Source of the DNA: Streptomyces sp. JJ36
GTDB taxonomy: Bacteria; Actinomycetota; Actinomycetes; Streptomycetales; Streptomycetaceae
Assembly: GCF_021696945.1 (NCBI RefSeq)
Contig: NZ_JACYHE010000018.1
Coordinates: forward strand, 27,313 to 91,312
DNA length: 64,000 nucleotides
Reading direction: 5' to 3'
Shown: piece after piece, positions 36,489-43,463 of the stretch
Layout of the letters: each line of letters opens with the position of its first letter
How positions within the stretch are numbered: position 1 is the first letter of the stretch
The notes under the pieces: model-generated
Database searches by the model: none
What the model was told of the DNA's origin: nothing
What the model saw: the letters and a program-made list of their open reading frames with translations, nothing else
Position numbers and translations under genes: made by a program

Positions 36489-37586
36489 TCAGCCGGTGGT
36501 GCAGCGTGGCAGGCCGGAGAGCCGGTCCTCGCGTATCTTCTCCAGCGAGTCCAGGGCGTCGTCCAGCGTGCGCACCTTGACCAGGGTCAGCCCCTCGGGC
36601 TTGTCCGCGGCCGCCGTCGCGCAGTTCCGCGCCGGGGTCAGGAAGAACTCGGCGCCCTTCTCGCGCGCCGCGATGGTCTTCATGCCGATGCCGCCGATGG
36701 CACCGACCCGGCCCTTGTCGTCGATGGTGCCCGTACCGGCCACGAAGGCACCGCCGGTCAGGTCCTCGTCCGTCAGCTTGTCCACTATGCCCAGGGAGAA
36801 CATCAGGCCCGCGCTGGGGCCACCGACGTCGGCCAGCGTGATCTTGATGGGGAACGGGAAGGTGTGCGCGGTGCCGGGCTGGATGCCGACGATGGCCCGG
36901 CCGTCGTCGGCCTTCTCCGTGCTGAGGGTGAGCTCCTCGCCCTCCAGCGCGGAAGGGTTCTTCTTCGCCTTCTCGGCGGCCTCGGCACGGTCCGCCGGGA
37001 CGACGGTGAAGCGGACCTTCTCACCGGGCTCGTGCTTCGTCACCAGGTCGGCCACCTGCTGCGGCGTCCTGACCCGCTTCCCGTCCACGGCCTTGATCAC
37101 GTCTCCGGCGTGCAGGACACCCTGCGAGGGGCCGCCCTTCAGCACGGACTGCACGATCACCCGCGTCGGGACCTTCCTGCCCAGCTCCCGGAGCGCGGCC
37201 ACCTTGGCGCTCTCCTGGGACCGGCTGAACTCCTCGGCGTTCTCCTCGTCCACCTCCTCCGCCGACTTGTCGTCGGGGTAGAGCGTGGAGTGCGGCACCA
37301 CGGCGTCGTCGTCGCTGATCCAGCCGTAGACCGCCTCGAAGAGGTTCATCCGGTACTCGGAGCCCGTCACGCGGACCGTGGTCATGTTGAGATGGCCGCT
37401 GGCGCGGTTGTCCGAGACGTCCCGGTCCGGGAAGGACAGCACCTCCTCGCCGTGCACCTTGCCCAGCGTGTTGTATGTCGGACCGGGCGACATGCCTGCG
37501 TACGGCACCTCGATCAGCACCGCCGCGCAGAGCATGGCTATGAGCAGCAGTGTGGACGCGAGCATGGACGCGGTGCGGCGAGGCAT
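36489..37586 (-). CDS. Membrane-anchored PDZ/Lon-like (S16) protease, YlbL type
   Basis: A 366-residue protein with one N-terminal membrane helix (MLASTLLLIAMLCAAVLIEV), a PDZ domain (about 140-215: GVLHAGDVIKAVDGKRVRTPQQVADLV) and a C-terminal Lon-type protease domain. The catalytic serine is in GGPSAGLMFSLG and the lysine of the Ser-Lys dyad is likely in GMKTIAAREKG; the GTGTIDDKGRVGAIGGI segment is a Lon hallmark. It would act outside the cytoplasmic face with a substrate not known here; related YlbL proteins control surface or sporulation functions. ATG 37586 was taken, since 37 upstream codons are proline-rich and unlike the family. Confidence 0.9.
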   Translation of the reverse strand: MPRRTASMLASTLLLIAMLCAAVLIEVPYAGMSPGPTYNTLGKVHGEEVLSFPDRDVSDNRASGHLNMTTVRVTGSEYRMNLFEAVYGWISDDDAVVPHSTLYPDDKSAEEVDEENAEEFSRSQESAKVAALRELGRKVPTRVIVQSVLKGGPSQGVLHAGDVIKAVDGKRVRTPQQVADLVTKHEPGEKVRFTVVPADRAEAAEKAKKNPSALEGEELTLSTEKADDGRAIVGIQPGTAHTFPFPIKITLADVGGPSAGLMFSLGIVDKLTDEDLTGGAFVAGTGTIDDKGRVGAIGGIGMKTIAAREKGAEFFLTPARNCATAAADKPEGLTLVKVRTLDDALDSLEKIREDRLSGLPRCTTG

Positions 37587-37612
37587 GCCACCGACAGTAC
37601 GCGACCGGTCCC

Positions 37613-37858
37613 TCAGCGGGCTTCCCGGGCCCGCCCGTCCGGGACCCCTCCGGCACCGGCCGGGAGGCGGGGCGTGGACGCCGCGGGCGCCACGCACTCG
37701 GCGCCGTGCGTGCGCTCCATCGCGGCGCGGAACCGCTCATATCCGGCCACCCCGGCGGCGTCCGGAGGTGCCGTGCGCCGGCGCACGGCCCAGCCGCCCC
37801 ACACGCTGGCCGCCACACCGGCGGCGAGAGGAATCAGTAGCCAGAGGAGAGCCGCCAT
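37613..37858 (-). CDS. Small single-pass membrane protein, unknown
   Basis: An 81-residue protein with one N-terminal transmembrane helix (MAALLWLLIPLAAGVAASVW) followed by a basic turn and a cytoplasmic tail with the conserved-looking VAGYERFRAAMERTHG helix. ATG 37858 follows GGGAGG by 6 bases, a clear start; the extra 20 codons upstream lack one. It ends 27 bases before the PDZ protease start on the same strand, so the two are probably co-transcribed and it may be an accessory of the protease. Small proteins of this form precede the protease gene in other Streptomyces. Function unknown. Confidence 0.8.
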   Translation of the reverse strand: MAALLWLLIPLAAGVAASVWGGWAVRRRTAPPDAAGVAGYERFRAAMERTHGAECVAPAASTPRLPAGAGGVPDGRAREAR

Positions 37859-38033
37859 CGAGAACCTCCCGACCCTCGCAGGCCTGCGGCCGGACGCAGA
37901 CCCGGCCGATGAGCACATTTAACTCTTGGCGGTAACAACGCTCGGCTGCCGGCCCGGGTTACGCAACAGGAACACGCGGGCGGTACCCGCACCGGCCCTC
38001 CCGTCACCCGACCACCACCCCTCACGGACGGCG

Positions 38034-38501
38034 CTACGCGCCGACCCATTCCTCGGTGCCGTCCGAGAAGGTCTGGTGCTTCCAGAGGGGGACCTCGTGC
38101 TTGAGGTCGTCGATCAGGCGGCGGCAGGCCGCGAAGGCCTCCCCGCGGTGCGGGCAGGAGACCGCGACGATCACCGCGACGTCCCCCACACCCAGGTCCC
38201 CCACCCGGTGCACCGCCGCCAGCGCCCGCACCGGGAAGTCCGCGGCGACCTTCTCCGCCACCCGGCGGAGCTCCGCCTCGGCGGTCGGGTGCGACGAGTA
38301 GCCCAGCCGGGTGACGTCGCTGCCGCCGTCGTGGTCCCGCACCGTGCCGACGAAGAGGGCGGTGCCGCCCGCCGAGGGATCGCCGACGGCGGTGAAGACC
38401 TCGTCGAGGGAGAGCGGCGTCTCACGGACGCCGAGCAGGCGGATCGGGTCCGGCGCCGCCTGCTCACCGGGGTGGTCGTACGTCTGTGCCATGCGGTTCA
38501 T
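38034..38501 (-). CDS. moaE: Molybdopterin synthase catalytic subunit MoaE
   Basis: A 155-residue subunit that, with MoaD thiocarboxylate, adds the dithiolene sulfurs to precursor Z in molybdenum-cofactor synthesis. Family motifs: GGTALFVGTVRDHD, HRVGDLGVGDVAVIVAV, and the active-site lysine segment EVPLWKHQTFSDG. The ATG at 38501 or the one at 38492 could be used. No moaD or other Moco gene is in this window, so it is a stand-alone locus, as often in Streptomyces. It runs in the same direction as the SDR gene 46 bases upstream and may share its mRNA. Confidence 0.93.
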   Translation of the reverse strand: MNRMAQTYDHPGEQAAPDPIRLLGVRETPLSLDEVFTAVGDPSAGGTALFVGTVRDHDGGSDVTRLGYSSHPTAEAELRRVAEKVAADFPVRALAAVHRVGDLGVGDVAVIVAVSCPHRGEAFAACRRLIDDLKHEVPLWKHQTFSDGTEEWVGA

Positions 38502-38547
38502 GCTGCCCTACCCGGGCCCGTACCGGAACCGCCGTCCGGTGCCCCGG

Positions 38548-39642
38548 TCACAGCCCGCGCCGCCGGCGGGCCCGCCTGACCAGGGCCGCCGTGCCCAGCA
38601 GGGCCACCGTCGCACCCGCCGCACCGGCCGCCGTGGCGTCCTTGCGCCCCAGTCGCCGGCCCGCCACCGTGTGCCGGCCCGCGACCTCCTCCAGCAACTC
38701 GGCCAGCACCTCCTCGTTGGTCCAGGCCGGGCGCCAGCCCGCCTCGTGCAGCCGCCGGCCGCTGACCACCCAGGGATGCATCGTGTACGCCAGGTCACCG
38801 GCCGGGGACGGGGTGAGGCCGAGCCGGTGCAGCCGGGAGGCCGCGCCCAGGGCGACGGCGGACGGCAGCTCCATGCGGCGGATGCCCGTCAGCTCCTCGA
38901 CCTCCTCCTGCTCCAGCCAGCCGTCGCAGCCGACCGCCAGCTCCCCCTCCGCCTTCTCCAGCGCCGCGTACTCCAGCGCGCTGACCAGGTCCTCCACATG
39001 GCAGAACTGCCAGCACGGCCGGGAACCGGCGGCCACCAGCAGCCGGGGCGACTCGAAGTAACGGGTGAGCGCGGTGTCGGTGCCGCCGACGAGCAGGGCG
39101 GGACGTACCACGGTGACGTTCAGCCCGGGGTGGGCACGGGGAGCGCGGCGCGCGAGCCGTTCGATCTCCAGCAGGTCGCCGACGCCGGTGGCCTCGGCGG
39201 TCGCCCGCAGCTCGGCGTCCTCGGCGAGCGGCACGTCGTTGTCCGGGTGCGCGCCGTAGACCATGGCCGAGGTGCACAGCACCACACGGCGCACCCCGGC
39301 CGCCGCCGCGGCGGTCAGCACGGTCTGGGTGCCGCGCACGTTGAACGCGGTGCGGGCGGCGGGATCGGACTCCAGGTCCAGATCGAGGGCGAGGTGCACC
39401 ACGACGTCGACGGCGTGCCCCTCCCCCCGCAGCCGGTCGGCGATGGCCGGATCGCGCACGTCCAGGATGTGCCACTGGGCCTCGCTCACCTCGCCGCGCC
39501 GCTCGTCCACGGCCACGACCTGCTTGATCTCCGCCGAGGCCGCCAGCCGCTCGGTGAGCAGCGCGCCCACCCCCGAGGCGGCCCCGGTCACGGCGACGGT
39601 GGGGGTTCGCGCTGCGCGAACGTCGGTCTCGGAGGAACTCAC
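38548..39642 (-). CDS. SDR/NAD-dependent epimerase with C-terminal membrane anchor
   Basis: A 364-residue extended short-chain dehydrogenase/epimerase. The Rossmann nucleotide site is TVAVTGAASGVGALL and the catalytic YxxxK should lie after CTSAMVYGAHPDNDVPL, where Tyr is present but the lysine four residues later is replaced (YGAHP), so typical SDR catalysis is doubtful. After residue 330 a hydrophobic stretch (AAGAAGATVALLGTAALVRR) followed by an arginine cluster looks like a tail anchor. GTG 39642 has GGAGACGCC upstream. The upstream region holds a regular array of CACCGG repeats. Substrate unknown. Confidence 0.8.
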   Translation of the reverse strand: MSSSETDVRAARTPTVAVTGAASGVGALLTERLAASAEIKQVVAVDERRGEVSEAQWHILDVRDPAIADRLRGEGHAVDVVVHLALDLDLESDPAARTAFNVRGTQTVLTAAAAAGVRRVVLCTSAMVYGAHPDNDVPLAEDAELRATAEATGVGDLLEIERLARRAPRAHPGLNVTVVRPALLVGGTDTALTRYFESPRLLVAAGSRPCWQFCHVEDLVSALEYAALEKAEGELAVGCDGWLEQEEVEELTGIRRMELPSAVALGAASRLHRLGLTPSPAGDLAYTMHPWVVSGRRLHEAGWRPAWTNEEVLAELLEEVAGRHTVAGRRLGRKDATAAGAAGATVALLGTAALVRRARRRRGL

Positions 39643-39745
39643 CGGGCGTCTCCAGTGGTTGTTTCTGGTACGAGGTGCGGAGGCTCCATCCTGCCTGACG
39701 GGTGTCTAGGCTGGAGGCAGAGCCCGCCAGATCGCAGACAGATCA

Positions 39746-39803
39746 CACCGGAAGACACCGGAACATCCCGGTGCAGAACGGATTGCACCGGAACACACCG
39801 GTC
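39746..39803. repeat. Phased CACCGG repeat array in the SDR-DUF2342 divergent gap
   Basis: CACCGGAA at 39746, 39756 and 39786, and CACCGGTC at 39796, plus one inverted CCGGTG at 39768. The direct copies are spaced 10, 30 and 10 bp, all on one face of the helix. It lies between divergent genes, 40-100 bases upstream of the DUF2342 start, and looks like a protein-binding array. Confidence 0.8.
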
Positions 39804-39844
39804 GCGCGATGCGCACCGTCCGACGAGACAGAGCCGAGGAAACC

Positions 39845-41359
39845 GTGAGTGACAGCCCATTCGGATTCGGCGTACCTCCCGAGGAGCCGGAGGACGGGGA
39901 CGACGACAGCAGGAAGAAGGGCGGCGAGGGCCGGGAGCCCGGCAAGGGCGGCCAGGCGAACCCCTTCGGCTTCGGCGGCGGCCAGGGCGGCCAGGGCGGT
40001 GCGGAGAACCCGCTGGCGGCGATGTTCGGCTCGCTGGGCGGCGGCCCGGGCGGCTCCTTCGACCCGGGCGACCTCGGTGCGGCGTTCCAGCGGCTGGGCC
40101 AGATGCTCTCCTACGAGGGCGGCCCGGTGAACTGGGACATGGCCAAGGACATCGCGCGCCAGACCGTCGCCCAGGGCGGCCCGGAGGGCTCCAAGGACAC
40201 CAGCGTGGGTCCGGCGGAGCGGGCCGCGGTCGAGGAGGCCGTGCGTCTGGCGGACCTGTGGCTGGACGGCGCCACGTCCCTCCCCTCCGGCTCCGGGTCG
40301 GCCGTGGCGTGGAGCCGCGCCGAGTGGGTCGAGGCGACGCTGCCGGTCTGGAAGGACCTGGTCGACCCGGTGGCGGAGCGCGTCGGCGCCGCCATGGGCG
40401 ATGTGCTGCCCGAGGAGATGCAGGCCATGGCCGGCCCGCTGCTCGGCATGATGCGCTCGATGGGCGGCGCGATGTTCGGGACGCAGATCGGGCAGGCGCT
40501 CGGGGTGCTCGCCGGCGAGGTCGTCGGTTCCACGGACGTCGGGCTGCCGCTCGGCCCGGCCGGCAAGGCCGCGCTGCTGCCGGTGAACGTCGAGGCGTTC
40601 GGCAGGGGACTGGGCGTGCCGCAGGAGGAGGTGCGGCTGTATCTGGCGCTGCGCGAGGCGGCGCACCAGCGGCTCTTCGCCCATGTGCCGTGGCTGCGCT
40701 CGCACCTCTTCGGCGCCGTGGAGGGGTACGCCCGCGGGATCAAGGTGGACACCGCGAAGCTGGAGGACGTGGTCGGGCAGCTCGACCCGCAGCGGCCCGA
40801 GGAGCTGCAGGAAGCGTTGCAGCAGGGCATGTTCCAGCCGGAGGACACGCCGGAGCAGAAGGCGGCGCTGGCCCGGCTGGAGACGGCGCTGGCCCTGGTC
40901 GAGGGCTGGGTGGACGCGGTGGTGCACACCGCGGCCGAGCCGCATCTGCCGTCGGCGGGCGCGCTGCGCGAGACGCTGCGGCGGCGCCGTGCCTCCGGCG
41001 GGCCCGCGGAGCAGACCTTCGCCACGCTGATCGGTCTGGAGCTGCGGCCGCGGCGGCTGCGGGACGCGGCCCGGCTGTGGGCCTCGCTCACGGATGCGCG
41101 GGGCGTCGAGGGCCGGGACGGGCTCTGGGCGCACCCGGACATGCTGCCGACCGCCGGGGACCTGGACGACCCGGACGGCTTCGTGCACCGGGAGCAGCCC
41201 GACTTCTCGGAGCTGGACAAGATGCTCGGTGACGCCGCCGGCGGCGGCGCAGGCGGCCCTCGGAAGAAGGGTCCGGGCGAGGATGGCCCGGGCGAGCGCG
41301 GTCCCGCCACGGGTGAGGACGGGGACGGCCCGGGCGACGCCGGCGACGGGCGGCGGTGA
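39845..41359 (+). CDS. DUF2342 zinc-dependent-metalloprotease-like protein
   Basis: A 504-residue protein of the DUF2342 family, labelled zinc-dependent metalloprotease or F420-biosynthesis-associated in databases, function unknown. After a disordered Gly/Gln/Asp-rich N-terminus (about 85 residues) comes the conserved part, including GMMRSMGGAMFGTQIGQALG, YLALREAAHQRLFAHVPWL (the H-x-x-x-x-x-H-like metal region) and GWVDAVVHTAAEPHLP. The C-terminal 40 residues are again low complexity. GTG 39845 follows GAGGAAACC. Its stop overlaps the start of the NUDIX gene by 4 bases. In mycobacteria it also neighbours the PDZ protease and ABC1 kinase genes. Confidence 0.87.
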   Translation: MSDSPFGFGVPPEEPEDGDDDSRKKGGEGREPGKGGQANPFGFGGGQGGQGGAENPLAAMFGSLGGGPGGSFDPGDLGAAFQRLGQMLSYEGGPVNWDMAKDIARQTVAQGGPEGSKDTSVGPAERAAVEEAVRLADLWLDGATSLPSGSGSAVAWSRAEWVEATLPVWKDLVDPVAERVGAAMGDVLPEEMQAMAGPLLGMMRSMGGAMFGTQIGQALGVLAGEVVGSTDVGLPLGPAGKAALLPVNVEAFGRGLGVPQEEVRLYLALREAAHQRLFAHVPWLRSHLFGAVEGYARGIKVDTAKLEDVVGQLDPQRPEELQEALQQGMFQPEDTPEQKAALARLETALALVEGWVDAVVHTAAEPHLPSAGALRETLRRRRASGGPAEQTFATLIGLELRPRRLRDAARLWASLTDARGVEGRDGLWAHPDMLPTAGDLDDPDGFVHREQPDFSELDKMLGDAAGGGAGGPRKKGPGEDGPGERGPATGEDGDGPGDAGDGRR

Positions 41360-41913
41360 CCGGGCAGCAGGTCCCCGGGCCGTACGCCGGCGCGGGGCTG
41401 CACCAGGACGCCGTACGGGTGCTCACGCAGTGGCGGGCTCCCGACACCGGACAGGAACGGCTGCGGCAGAGCTATCTGGAGCACCTGGCCGCCCACCCGG
41501 ACGCCATGGCCAGGAGCTGTACGGCCGGGCATCTCACCGCCAGCGCGCTGGTGGTCGACCCGGAGCGGGAGCGGGTGCTGCTGACGCTCCACCGCAAGCT
41601 GCGGATGTGGCTGCAGACGGGCGGGCACTGCGAACCGTCGGACGCCACGCTCGGCGAGGCGGCGCTGCGGGAGGCGACCGAGGAGTCCGGCATTCCCGGG
41701 CTGGCCCTGCTGCCGGGCGGACCGATGCGGCTGGACCGGCACCGGACGCCCTGCGCCTGGCATCTCGACGTGCAGTACGCGGCGCTGGCGTCGCAGGACG
41801 CCGTGGAGGCGGTGAGCGAGGAGTCGCTGGACCTGCGCTGGTTCCCCTGGGACGAGGTGGACAGGGTGGCCGACGGCTCGGTGGTGCGGCTGGTGGAGAG
41901 CGTCCGGGTCTGA
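41356..41913 (+). CDS. NUDIX hydrolase
   Basis: A 185-residue NUDIX-fold protein that would cleave a nucleoside-diphosphate-linked substrate. The NUDIX box is TLGEAALREATEESGI, preceded by LQTGGHCEPSD, which is the glycine-rich loop of the box with a small insertion. The N-terminal 55 residues form a helical extension (VLTQWRAPDTGQERLRQSY). GTG 41356 overlaps the DUF2342 stop (GTGA), so it is co-translated. Substrate unknown; the family ranges from ADP-ribose to mRNA cap and oxidised dGTP. Ends just before a bidirectional terminator. Confidence 0.88.
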   Translation: MTGQQVPGPYAGAGLHQDAVRVLTQWRAPDTGQERLRQSYLEHLAAHPDAMARSCTAGHLTASALVVDPERERVLLTLHRKLRMWLQTGGHCEPSDATLGEAALREATEESGIPGLALLPGGPMRLDRHRTPCAWHLDVQYAALASQDAVEAVSEESLDLRWFPWDEVDRVADGSVVRLVESVRV

Positions 41914-41948
41914 GCCCGTGCGCGCCCCCCGCAGGCACCGGCCGTGGT

Positions 41949-41984
41949 GACGCGGGGCCGGGACGACCGCCCGGCCCCCGCGTC
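41949..41984. terminator. Bidirectional terminator between NUDIX and AIM24 genes
   Basis: GACGCGGGGCCGGG (41949-41962) pairs with CCCGGCCCCCGCGTC (41970-41984; one bulged C). An outer GAGCCCGTG / CACGGGCTC pair extends the structure towards both genes. Confidence 0.85.
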
Positions 41985-41993
41985 GCCACGGGC

Positions 41994-42752
41994 TCAGTTG
42001 GTCCAGATGTTGCCCTGGTTCTGACCGCGGGCGCCGTGCTGGCCCATGCCGTACTGGGCGGCGAGGCCCTGCCCGAGCACCGCGTTCTGCGGCAGCAGCA
42101 GCTCGCTGGGCTGCACCAGGGCGTAGCCCTCGCCCATGAAGCTGAGTTCCCAGCCCTCACCGGTGTTGCCGCGCCGGCGCCACACGCCCGAGGAGCTGGT
42201 CTGTGCCTGCATCTGGACCCGCAGCGAGGCGGACCAGGCCACCACGGCGTCCGAGTCGGCGTTGGCGTACGCGTCCGGGGTGACCCGGAGCATCAGCGGC
42301 TGGCCCGAGGTCATGAGGGCGACCCGGCCCTGGCCGGTGATGTTGAGGTTGTACTTCCCGGAGCCGGAGACACCGTACTGGCTGTCCACCGAGATGACCT
42401 CCCAGTGCAGCCCCGAGTCGAGCGCCAGGACGTACTGGCTGTCGACCGTCAGGCCCTGGTGGTCGACGTCCATGATGTGCACGTACTGCGCGAGGTTGGC
42501 CAGGAAGACCGTGCCCTCGCCGGAGACCCGCATGAGATCCAGGCCCTCTCCGGTCATGGCGCGGTCGCGGCGCTGGCCGCGGGTCTGGTACTCGCCGTCG
42601 AACTCCAGCATGCCCTGGTAGGCGACCATGCTGCCCTGCCGGGCGAGCACGTCCTCGTGGCCGCTGAGCGCGACCCGCAGCAGGCGTTCGTTCTGCAGGC
42701 TCCAGCGTTCGCCGGTCTGGACCTCGGTGTGGCCGAAAAGCGGACTCTGCAT
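41994..42752 (-). CDS. AIM24-family protein 1
   Basis: A 252-residue single AIM24 domain: a beta-rich, TRAP-like fold of unknown function, first named for a yeast mitochondrial protein. It shows the family landmarks VLARQGSMVAYQG near residue 40, GEGLDLMRVSGEGTVFLANLAQYVHIMDV, LALDSGLHWEVISVD, and YALVQPSELLL near the end. No signal peptide or membrane segment is seen, so it is cytoplasmic or membrane-peripheral. ATG 42752 follows GAGGGGGAGCGAGG, a very strong site. It is the last of three AIM24 genes in one minus-strand operon, 16 bases after the second. Confidence 0.88.
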   Translation of the reverse strand: MQSPLFGHTEVQTGERWSLQNERLLRVALSGHEDVLARQGSMVAYQGMLEFDGEYQTRGQRRDRAMTGEGLDLMRVSGEGTVFLANLAQYVHIMDVDHQGLTVDSQYVLALDSGLHWEVISVDSQYGVSGSGKYNLNITGQGRVALMTSGQPLMLRVTPDAYANADSDAVVAWSASLRVQMQAQTSSSGVWRRRGNTGEGWELSFMGEGYALVQPSELLLPQNAVLGQGLAAQYGMGQHGARGQNQGNIWTN

Positions 42753-42768
42753 TCTTCCTCGCTCCCCC

Positions 42769-43452
42769 TCAGCCCCGGGCCCGCAGGCGGTCGGCGCTGT
42801 CCTCGCTGGGCTGCACGACGACGAAGCCCTCGCCGGAGAAGCCGAGCTGGTAGGCCTCCCCGCTGCCCCGGCCGATCATCGACGACGCCTTGAAGCTGCG
42901 CTTGCCCTTCATCTTCAGGTGGGTCGACCAGGCCACCAGGGCGTCCGGGTCGACACAGGTCTCGTCCGCGCCGCGGCCGCAGTCGACGACCACCGGGGTG
43001 CCGCGGGTGGTGACGGCCACCCAGCCGGTCCCGGAGATCGCCACGTTGAACAGGCCCTGGCCGGAGAACTTCGCCATGCCCTTGACCCGCTGGACGCCCC
43101 AGTTCAGATGGGCGTCGAAGGCGAGGAGGTTGGTGCCGTTCACCGAGAGGCTGTCCTCCGCGAGGTTGAGCACCACCACGTCGGCGCCGTAGTCGGCGAG
43201 ATAGAGCATGCCGTCGCCGTGGCAGCGCATCAGCGGCGCGCCCTCGCCGGTGAGCCACTGGGAGGCCGTCTGGCGCACCGCGGGCGGGTTGGGCTCGTAC
43301 TGCACGAAGCCCTCGTAGGCGACCATCGATCCGGTGCGCGCGAACAGGTCCTGGCCGGACTGCATGGCGACCTTGAGCATGCTGGTGCCGTGGTTCTCCA
43401 TGCGGGCGGCGGGCTGGGTCGGGGCGTAGCCCGAGACGAGTTGCTGGTTCAT
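42769..43452 (-). CDS. AIM24-family protein 2
   Basis: A 227-residue single AIM24 domain with the same blocks as its neighbours: LFARTGSMVAYEGFVQYE, GEGAPLMRCHGDGMLYLADYGADV, LLAFDAHLNWGVQRV, and GFVVVQPSED at the C-terminus. Two extra cysteines (VDCGRG, DETCVD) are seen only in this copy. ATG 43452 follows GAGGGAG by 6 bases; a much longer open frame upstream belongs to the TerD-AIM24 gene. Spacing of 11 bases from that gene indicates one mRNA. The three AIM24 copies are divergent, so the duplication is old. Confidence 0.88.
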   Translation of the reverse strand: MNQQLVSGYAPTQPAARMENHGTSMLKVAMQSGQDLFARTGSMVAYEGFVQYEPNPPAVRQTASQWLTGEGAPLMRCHGDGMLYLADYGADVVVLNLAEDSLSVNGTNLLAFDAHLNWGVQRVKGMAKFSGQGLFNVAISGTGWVAVTTRGTPVVVDCGRGADETCVDPDALVAWSTHLKMKGKRSFKASSMIGRGSGEAYQLGFSGEGFVVVQPSEDSADRLRARG

Positions 43453-43463
43453 GGCGGGCTCCC

